From DAINBT01 sp036732785 (GTDB taxonomy: Bacteria > Planctomycetota > Phycisphaerae > Sedimentisphaerales > SM23-30), in contig CAZICK010000014.1 of the NCBI GenBank assembly GCA_964537505.1, positions 1-54,696 of the forward strand: DNA of 54,696 bases, written 5' to 3'. Below are positions 27,185 through 35,332 of this stretch, in pieces. Both the position numbers and the translations under genes were made by a program. The notes under the pieces are model-generated. The model searched no databases. It saw nothing but the letters and a program-made list of their open reading frames with translations, and was not told where the DNA came from. How positions within the stretch are numbered: position 1 is the stretch's first letter; every line of letters starts with the position of its first letter.

Positions 27185-28675
27185 TCAGGAGATTGTCGCT
27201 GGCAGGGGTGTGCTGCGTCCGGTGCGTTTGTATTTTTCGAGTAGTTCGGTGAGGTGTTTGACGACGTCAGGGTGGTCCTTGTAAAGGTTTTCGCGTTCGG
27301 CGATGTCCCTGGTGAGGTCGTAAAGCTGGATCGGGGGCAGGTTAAGTTTTTTAGCCTTTTGTGGGCGTGGATAGCTCCAGCCGCCCGAGCCGGGGCATAG
27401 TTCGAGTTTCCATTTGCCCTGGCGGATCGAAAACGAACCGTTGATAGAATGGTGCACAACCGCTTCTCGGAGCGGTTTATCGAGTTTTTGCCCCAATAAG
27501 GCAGGTAGGATGCTGACGCTGTCTTCGCCGGCGTTTTCCGGTAGTTTTTGGCCGGTGATCTGGGCGAGGGTTGCCAACAGGTCGGTCAGGCAGATCGTCT
27601 GGTCAGATGACGAAGCGGGTTTGACCCTGCCGGGCCAACGGACGATAAAGGGGATGCGATGTCCGCCTTCGAAGATATCGGCCTTGTGGCCGCGGAAAAG
27701 ATAGCTTGGGTTGTGGCCAAGTTTTTTCAGGTCGTCAAAGCGTGCCTCGGGCGAACAACCGTTGTCGCTGGTAAGAATAACGAGAGTGTTATCGAGAAGG
27801 TTATTCTTTTCAAGTGCGTTGATGATCCTGCCGACGGTCCAGTCAACTTCGCAGACGAAATCGCCATATCCTCCGATGCCGCTTTTGCCGATAAACTGTT
27901 TGTTTGGCACGATTGGGGTGTGCGGGGCAGTGAGCGGGAAATACAGGAAAAATGGTTTGCCGGGCGATTGCCGGGCGGTATTGTCGATGAACTCGGCGGC
28001 CTTTTCGGTGATGGTCGGCAGAACGTCAATATGTCGGAAATCGGGTGATATGGGGCCCGCACGCCAAAACGCCGGTGATTCGGAACCCTCGATCATGTTG
28101 TCCGGCGCGGTTGTGGGCTTGTCGTTTTCGATATAGCAATATGGCGTCATGTCCAGTGAGGCGGGAATGCCGAAGAAATAGTCGAATCCCAAGTCGTTGG
28201 GACCCAGGCGCAAAGGTTTGGTGTAGTCGGTCTTGTCTTCGCGGCCCAGGCCGAGATGCCATTTTCCGACGCAGGCGGTTCGGTAACCGTGGTGCTTCAG
28301 GAGTGAGGCGACGGTCATTCGGTTCGTATCGATCAGTGCGGGTGAATATCCAAAAAGAACGCCCTTCTTCAAGTGCGTCCGCCAACAGTAACGTCCGGTG
28401 AGAATGCCGTAGCGGGTTGGGGTACAAACGGCTGAGCCGGAATGGGCGTCGGTAAAGGTCATGCCCTCCCGTGCGAGGCGGTCTATGTTCGTGGTGGGGA
28501 TTTTGCCGTCTTTGTTGAGACATGACACATCACCATAACCCAGGTCGTCGGCCAGGATATAGACTATGTTGGGACTGCTTTTGGGAGTGGCGGTGGCCCG
28601 GAGGGCTTGCGGGACTGCCAGAAAAGCTGTTGCCGAACCCACTGTTTTTAAGAAATCGCGTCGATTCTGCTGCAT
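27185..28675 (-). CDS. Secreted sulfatase (formylglycine-dependent, arylsulfatase type)
   Basis: A 496-residue sulfatase. The start at 28675 (MQQNRRDFLKTVGSATAFLA) has AAGGAG seven bases upstream and opens a Tat-like signal (NRRDFLK, then a hydrophobic stretch). The catalytic core opens with PNIVYILADDLGYGDVSC (metal ligands Asp43 and Asp44). The sulfatase signature SAVCTPTRYGILTGR has Cys84, expected to become formylglycine. VGKWHLGLG and a later LVILTSDNGC segment (third metal site) are also present. It should hydrolyse sulfate esters, probably of sulfated polysaccharides, outside the cytoplasm; planctomycetes usually encode many. The activating enzyme is not in this window. It is divergent from secA and convergent with the giant surface gene. 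Confidence 0.93.
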   Translation of the reverse strand: MQQNRRDFLKTVGSATAFLAVPQALRATATPKSSPNIVYILADDLGYGDVSCLNKDGKIPTTNIDRLAREGMTFTDAHSGSAVCTPTRYGILTGRYCWRTHLKKGVLFGYSPALIDTNRMTVASLLKHHGYRTACVGKWHLGLGREDKTDYTKPLRLGPNDLGFDYFFGIPASLDMTPYCYIENDKPTTAPDNMIEGSESPAFWRAGPISPDFRHIDVLPTITEKAAEFIDNTARQSPGKPFFLYFPLTAPHTPIVPNKQFIGKSGIGGYGDFVCEVDWTVGRIINALEKNNLLDNTLVILTSDNGCSPEARFDDLKKLGHNPSYLFRGHKADIFEGGHRIPFIVRWPGRVKPASSSDQTICLTDLLATLAQITGQKLPENAGEDSVSILPALLGQKLDKPLREAVVHHSINGSFSIRQGKWKLELCPGSGGWSYPRPQKAKKLNLPPIQLYDLTRDIAERENLYKDHPDVVKHLTELLEKYKRTGRSTPLPATIS

Positions 28676-28855
28676 TGTTATCTCCTTTTGTGTCAGATTA
28701 ACCGATAGCCCGGTCCTTTGCAATAGGGTTAATCGCACGGGCTGGGCAGGCCGGTTAGTCGGGGAAACACTTTTTATTAGTTGCAAATCAGTGGCAAAGA
28801 TGGTTAACTACATGGGCAGGTAGGGTTGGCAGACTGCGATAATGCGAGGAATGGC

Positions 28856-31800
28856 ATGGCAGGCATTGAATTGGTTACGGAATATATCGGTAAGACGCTG
28901 CTGAAGATATTTCGCAGTTCCAGCGACCGGTATGTCAAGAAACGGCAGGATTTTGTCAGCCGAGTTAACGCCCTGGAGGAGCAGTACGGGCGACTGACCG
29001 ATAGCGAATTGCGTAATAAAACGGATGAGTTTCGTGACCGGATCGGCCAACTGGAGAAAGAGGTTATCAGGGGTGATCTGCGGGAAAGGCTGCGAGACTT
29101 GCAGCTTTTGCCTGAAGAGGCCCGTAAGCCGGCCAAGGCTCATTTGACCGGGCAACTGCGTCAATGCTGCGATGGGGTACTGGCTGAGGCGTTTGCGGTG
29201 GTGCGAGAGGCTTCGGACCGGTATCTGGGGATTCGCAATGTGTTTGACGATCAGTTCGAGTTTGACTCGTCGATTTTGTCGGCGGATGTGGGGCAGATTT
29301 ACACCAAGGTAAAACAACAGGTGGCAGGGGGGGAAGATGTCAATAAAATCGAGCTGCCGCCGGAGTTTTATGCCGAGGTGCGGGCCAAATATGATGCGAT
29401 GAAACGGCCGCCGTTTAGGTATCGGCATTTCGACGTGCAAATGATCGGGGGGAGCGTACTGTACGAAGGTAAGATCGCCGAGATGGCTACCGGGGAAGGC
29501 AAAACCCTGGTGGCGACGCTGGCAGTCTATGTAGTGGTGCTCAGCGGACGGAAGGTGCACATCGTAACCGTAAACGATTACCTTGCCAAGCGTGACCGGG
29601 ACTGGATGGGGGTGGTTTACGAATCGCTGGGACTGACGGTCGGGGCGATCCAGGCGGATATGGATACGCGGGGCGATGAAAGAAAACAGCAGTACAGTTG
29701 CAATATCACCTACGGAACCAATAACGAGTTCGGGTTCGATTATCTGCGTGATAACATGAAGGTGGCGGCAGAAGAGCAGGTGCAGGGACCGCTCGACTAC
29801 GCGATTATCGATGAGGTGGACTCGATTTTGATCGATGAGGCGCGGACGCCGTTGATTATATCGGGTCCGGCATACGACGATACGGCACGTTACAAGCAGG
29901 CGGACAAAATAGCCCGAGACCTGGTACAACTGCAAAAGAACTACAGCGATCTGGAAAAACAGATTGACCAGACGAAACGGATTATCGCTAACGCCCACGG
30001 TGAAATGAGCGAGGCCAAAAAGGAGAAAAACGACGAGCGTCTGAGCAAGGCGGAAAACCAACTGTCGCAATCCGAACAAAAACTGGAGAGCCTGGAAGAC
30101 AAGCTGGCGCAGACCACGCAGTATTACGAGGTGGAATATGATCGCCATAGCGTGCATCTGACGCATGACGGGATCGGAGCGGCCCAGGATATAGCCGGGG
30201 TTGGCAGCTTCTATGTGGGCAGTAACATGGAATGGCCGCACCTGATGGAACAGGCATTGCGTGCTCATCTGGTCTTCGAACGTGAAAAAGAATACGTAGT
30301 GCAGGACGGCGAAGTCATTATCGTCGATGAGTTCACCGGACGGCTGATGCACGGACGGCAGTGGTCGGACGGTCTGCATCAGGCGGTGGAAGCCAAAGAA
30401 AACGTAACCGTCAAAGAGGAAAGTCAAACGCTGGCGACCATAACGATCCAGAACTTTTTCAAACTGTATCAGCAGTTGGCGGGGATGACGGGTACGGCAA
30501 TGACCGAAGCGGACGAGTTTGCCAAGATATACCAACTGGACGTGCTGAAGATACCGACAAACAAACCGGTCATCCGCGACGACCGGGAAGACCTGATCTA
30601 TAAGACGATAAAAGAAAAATTCAACGCTATCGTCGATGCGATACACGAGATCAGCAGCAGCGGTCAGCCGGTGTTGATAGGCACGATCAGCATCGAAAAG
30701 AACGAGGAACTTTCAGCGGCACTGACAACCCGATACGGTTTGGATCATGAACTGCTAAACGCCAAGCAGCATGCCCGTGAAGCATTGATTGTTGCCAAGG
30801 CAGGCCACCAGCATCGGCGTCGCGACGGCAAAGTGTTCGGCAACGTGACCATCGCCACGAACATGGCCGGTCGCGGAACGGATATCAAGCTGGGTGCTGG
30901 GGTAATCGAGATGGGCGGGCTGCACGTGCTGGGGACGGAACGGCATGAAGCCCGTCGGATCGACAATCAGTTGCGCGGGCGATGCGGACGACAGGGCGAT
31001 CCGGGTTCGAGCCAGTTTTTTTTGTCGTTTGACGACGATCTGATGCGTGTTTTTGCACCGGAGTGGACCGTCAAGGCGCTGCACTGGATCGGCTGGCAGG
31101 AAGGTGACCCGATTTGTCATAAGCGGATCAGCGCCGGCGTGGAAAAGGCACAAAAAAAAGTCGAACAACGCAACTTCGAGGCCCGCAAGAGTCTGCTGGA
31201 ATACGATGAGGTGATGGACTATCAGCGGCAGGTGTTCTATACCCGCCGACAGTCCATTCTGGAAGGCAGAAGACTCGAAGGGCTGATCTGGGAGATGGTC
31301 GATGAGACGATAGCGGAAACCTGCAAAAAAATGCTCGATAAGGATTATCCGTACGAGTGCGTGGCGGAATGGGCCCGGTCGGTGATGGGAGTGGATATCG
31401 AACTGGACCGTATCCGCAATAATGATCCGAACGAAATGGAAGAAACGCTGCGTGAACATGCCAAGAACAATGCCGAACAGGAAATCACCATCACCCTGGG
31501 CGAATACATGGCCGAAGACGCCGATCCGAAAGATTGGGACCTGAAAGGACTGAGCAAATGGGCCATGAGTAAGTTCAATGTAAATGTTTCACAAAACCAG
31601 TTGCGAAAAATGACGATGGACGAGGTACAGGAACAACTAATAGAAGCGGCCGGTCAGCAGATAGACAAATGTGATTATACGCGGATAGCCGGTTTTCTCA
31701 GCGATAGTTTCGGCCAACAGACTCTCAAAGAATGGTTCAATCATAAGTTCGCTATCGAAGTAAACGAAGAAAAACTGGCCGGGCAGAACCGCGGGCAGAT

Positions 31801-32668
31801 CGAAGAATATCTGCTGGAACGGGCCCGAGGGGCTTATCGACAGCGGGAGATCGAATATCCGGTTGACTTTATATTGAATATGGCCATGCGGCGTCAGCAG
31901 TCCGGCAGCAGTTACGCCGCCCAGGAAGTGGTCTATTGGGCCCAGCGCAAATACCGGGCTGACCTGACCGTGGAGGAAATTCAGAACAGTTCGTATGAAA
32001 AAACAAGAAAACGGCTCTTGGAATTGAGCAAAGAATATCACAACGGAAAACTGATCCAGGAAATCGACCGGCATCTGAAGCAATGTCGTTGGCATGAGGA
32101 AGACAAAGAGATTCTGACGCAATGGGCCCATGAGCGATTCGCGATGGACCTGGAGCCGAACGAGTTGAACGAAGAAAACGCTCAGGAGAGTATCTTTAAC
32201 GGCGCCCGTCAGTTCCTGCGCAGCGAACTTACGGAACTGGAAAAATATGTACTACTGCAAATATACGACTCTACATGGAAAGACCACCTTTACGCGATGG
32301 ACCATCTCAAGGGCAGCGTCGGGCTGCGCGGCTTCGCGGAGAAAGACCCGAAGATGGAATACAAACGCGAAGGTTTCCGAATGTTCCAGGAAATGCTCAG
32401 CAATATTCGCGACAAGGTCACCGACATCATCTTCAAGGCCCAACTGGGAAGTACCGCCGAGATGCGAAGTGTATGGAACATCTCCAGCGCCATGCACTCG
32501 GGGTATGAGCAGTTCGAAGCTCAGCAGGAAGCCGCTCAGGGGCCACAGGGTCAGCGGGTGGTAAAACAAATCAAACTGGAAAAACCCAAGGTCGGGCGTA
32601 ACGAACCATGTCCCTGCGGCAGTGGTAAAAAATACAAAAGGTGCTGCGGCCAGGGCGTCGGCGGCTGA
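28856..32668 (+). CDS. secA: Preprotein translocase ATPase SecA, enlarged
   Basis: SecA motor of the Sec pathway, about 1,270 residues against about 900 in E. coli. The ATG at 28856 is preferred (GAGGA 5 bases upstream); a TTG at 28826 is an alternative. Walker A MATGEGKT sits near residue 210 rather than 105, because two insertions lie in the N-terminal region, one after NKTDEFRDRI and one between EAFAVVREASDRYLGIRNVF and RHFDVQMIGG. DEVDSILIDEARTPLI is the DEAD motif region. A coiled-coil insert (about 360-415, KQIDQTKRIIANAHGEMSEA) lies in the preprotein cross-linking domain. TNMAGRGTDIKLG and GRCGRQGDPGSSQFFLSFDD are intact. The helical region is enlarged by about 200 residues after EYDEVMDYQRQVFYTRR. 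The C-terminal zinc motif is CPCGSGKKYKRCCG. It exports the signal-peptide proteins encoded around it. Confidence 0.96.
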   Translation: MAGIELVTEYIGKTLLKIFRSSSDRYVKKRQDFVSRVNALEEQYGRLTDSELRNKTDEFRDRIGQLEKEVIRGDLRERLRDLQLLPEEARKPAKAHLTGQLRQCCDGVLAEAFAVVREASDRYLGIRNVFDDQFEFDSSILSADVGQIYTKVKQQVAGGEDVNKIELPPEFYAEVRAKYDAMKRPPFRYRHFDVQMIGGSVLYEGKIAEMATGEGKTLVATLAVYVVVLSGRKVHIVTVNDYLAKRDRDWMGVVYESLGLTVGAIQADMDTRGDERKQQYSCNITYGTNNEFGFDYLRDNMKVAAEEQVQGPLDYAIIDEVDSILIDEARTPLIISGPAYDDTARYKQADKIARDLVQLQKNYSDLEKQIDQTKRIIANAHGEMSEAKKEKNDERLSKAENQLSQSEQKLESLEDKLAQTTQYYEVEYDRHSVHLTHDGIGAAQDIAGVGSFYVGSNMEWPHLMEQALRAHLVFEREKEYVVQDGEVIIVDEFTGRLMHGRQWSDGLHQAVEAKENVTVKEESQTLATITIQNFFKLYQQLAGMTGTAMTEADEFAKIYQLDVLKIPTNKPVIRDDREDLIYKTIKEKFNAIVDAIHEISSSGQPVLIGTISIEKNEELSAALTTRYGLDHELLNAKQHAREALIVAKAGHQHRRRDGKVFGNVTIATNMAGRGTDIKLGAGVIEMGGLHVLGTERHEARRIDNQLRGRCGRQGDPGSSQFFLSFDDDLMRVFAPEWTVKALHWIGWQEGDPICHKRISAGVEKAQKKVEQRNFEARKSLLEYDEVMDYQRQVFYTRRQSILEGRRLEGLIWEMVDETIAETCKKMLDKDYPYECVAEWARSVMGVDIELDRIRNNDPNEMEETLREHAKNNAEQEITITLGEYMAEDADPKDWDLKGLSKWAMSKFNVNVSQNQLRKMTMDEVQEQLIEAAGQQIDKCDYTRIAGFLSDSFGQQTLKEWFNHKFAIEVNEEKLAGQNRGQIEEYLLERARGAYRQREIEYPVDFILNMAMRRQQSGSSYAAQEVVYWAQRKYRADLTVEEIQNSSYEKTRKRLLELSKEYHNGKLIQEIDRHLKQCRWHEEDKEILTQWAHERFAMDLEPNELNEENAQESIFNGARQFLRSELTELEKYVLLQIYDSTWKDHLYAMDHLKGSVGLRGFAEKDPKMEYKREGFRMFQEMLSNIRDKVTDIIFKAQLGSTAEMRSVWNISSAMHSGYEQFEAQQEAAQGPQGQRVVKQIKLEKPKVGRNEPCPCGSGKKYKRCCGQGVGG

Positions 32669-32762
32669 AAAAACAAGTCAGTGCCCAGCTTAGCAGTGCC
32701 ATACCGGTTGGTTGTTGGAATTTATTGTTGCTCCCAAGTTCACTCGCCCCTACAATGGCCCC

Positions 32763-33581
32763 ATGCAGGATATATTGGAAAACACCATTGTTCAGGGCGA
32801 TTGTATCGAAGTGTTACGCAGTGAACTGCAGCAACGCGGCGGGCAGCCTTTTGTTGATCTTGTTTTCGCCGACCCGCCGTTCAACATCGGGTACGAATAC
32901 GATCAATATCACGATGAGATGGACCACGACCGATATGTCACGTGGTCCAAAAACTGGATGAAGGCTTGTTATGATGTATTGGCCGAGCATGGTTCGTTCT
33001 GGATCGCTATCGGTGACGATTATGCCGCTGAGATTCGCGTAATCGCACGCGAACTGGGGCTGATTATGCGCAACTGGATTGTCTGGTATTATACGTTCGG
33101 CCAAAACACTAAAAAGAAATTTTCGCGTTCGCATACCCATATTTTTTATTTTGTGAAAAGCGAGGAGAGTTTTATCTTTAACGATCAGGCCATTCGGGTT
33201 CCTTCGGCCCGACAGACTACCTATAACGATAAGCGCGCCCATCCGAAAGGTAAAGTGCCTGACGATACATGGATACTTCGGCCCCAGGAAATCCCCGAAG
33301 CGTTCGCGCCGGACGAGGATACATGGCACGTTCCACGGGTTTGCGGCACGTTTAAGGAACGAACCGGGTTCCACGGCTGTCAGATGCCGGAAAAACTCCT
33401 CGCGAGAATCATCGAAACCGCAAGCTCGCCCGGTCATCTGGTTCTCGACCCTTTCAGCGGTAGTGGCACTACGGTTATCGTGGCTGCCTCACTGGACCGC
33501 AAATACCTTGGTATCGACATTTCCGAAAACTATGTCAAACATGGACTCAAACGTCTGGAGGAATCAAAAACACTTTTTTGA
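32763..33581 (+). CDS. DNA methyltransferase, N4-cytosine/N6-adenine type, beta class
   Basis: A site-specific DNA amino-methyltransferase of about 272 residues. The ATG at 32763 (MQDILENTIVQGDCIEVL) gives the usual family opening; an upstream TTG at 32712 is possible, and neither has a clear Shine-Dalgarno. The catalytic motif DPPF (37-40) precedes the AdoMet motif DPFSGSGTT near the C-terminus, the order of the beta class. RSHTHIFYFVKS and RIIETASSPGHLVLDPFSGSG match the family. No restriction endonuclease gene is adjacent, so it looks like an orphan enzyme that marks DNA for regulation, repair or replication timing. It follows secA by 94 bases on the same strand. The recognition sequence cannot be deduced. 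Confidence 0.9.
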   Translation: MQDILENTIVQGDCIEVLRSELQQRGGQPFVDLVFADPPFNIGYEYDQYHDEMDHDRYVTWSKNWMKACYDVLAEHGSFWIAIGDDYAAEIRVIARELGLIMRNWIVWYYTFGQNTKKKFSRSHTHIFYFVKSEESFIFNDQAIRVPSARQTTYNDKRAHPKGKVPDDTWILRPQEIPEAFAPDEDTWHVPRVCGTFKERTGFHGCQMPEKLLARIIETASSPGHLVLDPFSGSGTTVIVAASLDRKYLGIDISENYVKHGLKRLEESKTLF

Positions 33582-33650
33582 TTGATTGGCCGGGGGGGAG
33601 ACCCCTATTTGGTTCCAGGCCCCCGCCTGGTCAGGACGGAATGCAAAGCA

Positions 33651-34862
33651 ATGTCCGGCAAACAGGTAATCCAGTTGGTTTTTACGGTTAATGTTCTGGC
33701 GGCGACCTCGGCTGCCTGTGGCCAGGCGGCTTCCTTTTCTTTCACCACGGCGGCGAAGGTGCCGGCCCCTACGGTGGCTCATTCGGCGGTAACACTTCTG
33801 GGCGGTGATGCTCTGGTGACCGGCGGATATGGCCAACTGTTCGGCAAAATACCGCTGGTAACCACTATGGCCCGCATCTACGATCACCGAAAACTCTCCT
33901 GGCGTATCGCCAAAGGACAATTAAACTGCGCTCGGCTGGGACATAATTCTATTGTTCTGCCGTGTGGTAAGGTGCTGATAGTCGGAGGCATCGGCCAAAA
34001 CGGAGAAAAGCTGCGTTCCATCGAATTATTTGATCCGGCTACCGAAAAGTTTCACCTTTTGCCTTCCATGGCGGAGGCCCGTAAGAATCCCCGCCTGAAC
34101 CTGCTGCCCGATGGACGGGTTTTGATTACCGGCGAAAAAGAACAGGCTGAAATTGTCGAACCTACAAAAACCATCTCGGAAAAAGACCCAGACGTCAATT
34201 TCGTTGTGCGAGCGACTCTGGGAAAAAGTAAGGTCAAGCACAGCGACCATGCCGTTGTTACCCTGGCCGATGGGGCGGTATTGCTCATCGGCGGTCGGAC
34301 CACCAGGATCGAGCGTTTTGACCCTAATAACGAGACCTTTGAGCTTTGCAGGTCGCGGCTGCCCAAGGTGTTCGACGATCAGACGGTTGTTGTGCTTTAT
34401 AACGGCAAGGTTTTCCTGGCCGGCGGGCAGGAAGTTTACACTAATCGCTGTGTCAACCAGACCTGGTTCTACGATCCCACCGCCGATATTCTTACCGAAG
34501 GTCCACGCCTTAAATCTACTGCCGCCGACAAGGCTAAGCGGGGCACTTCCGATATGTGTGCGGTTGATTTGTTTACCGGCGATGGCAATCGGTCCGGCCG
34601 GTATTTTCTGATTTGCGGTGGTGAGGACGATCCCGGCACTGGGGGCGGTCCTGATGTCATTCTCGATTCAGCCTGGGTCTATGATGCCCCCAAAGGCGCT
34701 CTGATAAACGTCGGTCCCATGAAAAGCGGCCACGATGATTTTGCTGCCGTCTATCTGCCACCCGCTGCCGGCAGCGCCCGTGCTCTCATCATTGCCGGTC
34801 ACGGTCCGGGGGACTCATTTTCGACTGATTGTGAAATCTTCTCATGGAAACACCCGAACTAA
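33651..34862 (+). CDS. Exported Kelch-type beta-propeller protein
   Basis: A protein of about 403 residues starting at 33651 with a signal peptide (MSGKQVIQLVFTVNVLAATS, cleavage near CGQA-ASF). An earlier in-frame start at 33582 would bury the signal and is not preferred. The mature chain has about six Kelch/galactose-oxidase-like repeats: DALVTGGYGQ, GKVLIVGGIGQN with RSIELFDPATEKF, GRVLITGEKEQ, GAVLLIGGRTTRIERFDP, GKVFLAGGQEV with TWFYDPTADIL, and RYFLICGGEDDPG. Such propellers bind ligands or other proteins; some are oxidases, but no copper-site residues can be identified here. Same strand as the methyltransferase upstream (69 bases) and convergent with rsfS. Function unknown. Confidence 0.8.
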   Translation: MSGKQVIQLVFTVNVLAATSAACGQAASFSFTTAAKVPAPTVAHSAVTLLGGDALVTGGYGQLFGKIPLVTTMARIYDHRKLSWRIAKGQLNCARLGHNSIVLPCGKVLIVGGIGQNGEKLRSIELFDPATEKFHLLPSMAEARKNPRLNLLPDGRVLITGEKEQAEIVEPTKTISEKDPDVNFVVRATLGKSKVKHSDHAVVTLADGAVLLIGGRTTRIERFDPNNETFELCRSRLPKVFDDQTVVVLYNGKVFLAGGQEVYTNRCVNQTWFYDPTADILTEGPRLKSTAADKAKRGTSDMCAVDLFTGDGNRSGRYFLICGGEDDPGTGGGPDVILDSAWVYDAPKGALINVGPMKSGHDDFAAVYLPPAAGSARALIIAGHGPGDSFSTDCEIFSWKHPN

Positions 34863-34890
34863 AGACGTCCCGGCCAAATTACCCTATTGG

Positions 34891-35319
34891 TTACAGATCA
34901 TCCGAACATGAGTTTTTATTTGGGCGCCAATCGATGCGTGGAGCGTCGCCCCATAGCAGTTCGAGATCGTAAAAGGCACGGTATTCGCTGTCGAAAAGGT
35001 GGACTACTATGTCCACGAAATCAACGACGGCCCAGCGGCCCTGCTGGATGCCGGCGTGGCCATAGACAGAAAAACCCCGCTCTTTACCCAACTGTTCGAG
35101 TTCGCGGGCAACGGAGCGTATCTGGAGATCACTGGTGCCGGTAGCGATAACAAAATGCTTGGCAACAGGAGAGATATCGGCTAACTCCATGATTACAATG
35201 TCAGTGCAATGGCGATCGGCGGCGAGCCGGGCTACCTGACAGGCAAAGCCTCGGCTGGCAAGTAAAACCTGCTGGAGGTCAGGGGAAACCGGTTTGTTGT
35301 TTTCACTGTTGCTTTTGAT
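34891..35319 (-). CDS. rsfS: Ribosomal silencing factor RsfS, with a non-NTG start
   Basis: RsfS (Iojap) binds ribosomal protein L14 and blocks subunit joining during starvation. The conserved core is complete: FACQVARLAADRHCTDIVIM, ELADISPVAKHFVIATGTSD, WAVVDFVDIVVHLFDSEYR and FYDLELLWGDAP. The only ATG in the frame (35190) would remove the first helix and strand of the fold. Upstream of it the frame stays open to a TAG at 35322-35320 with no ATG, GTG, TTG or CTG. The codon just after that stop is ATC (35319), with GGAG eight bases before it. ATC is therefore the best start, giving 142 residues. The gene begins 13 bases after the dnaK stop, so the two are cotranscribed. Confidence 0.85.
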   Translation of the reverse strand: MKSNSENNKPVSPDLQQVLLASRGFACQVARLAADRHCTDIVIMELADISPVAKHFVIATGTSDLQIRSVARELEQLGKERGFSVYGHAGIQQGRWAVVDFVDIVVHLFDSEYRAFYDLELLWGDAPRIDWRPNKNSCSDDL

Positions 35320-35332
35320 CTATATGACTCCA

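Noticed and set aside
28808..30646. Long open frame (612 codons) on the minus strand inside secA
   Set aside because: It is antisense to a fully conserved SecA, its translation is Arg/His/Leu-rich with no recognisable motif, and it has no ribosome-binding site. It is an effect of codon bias.
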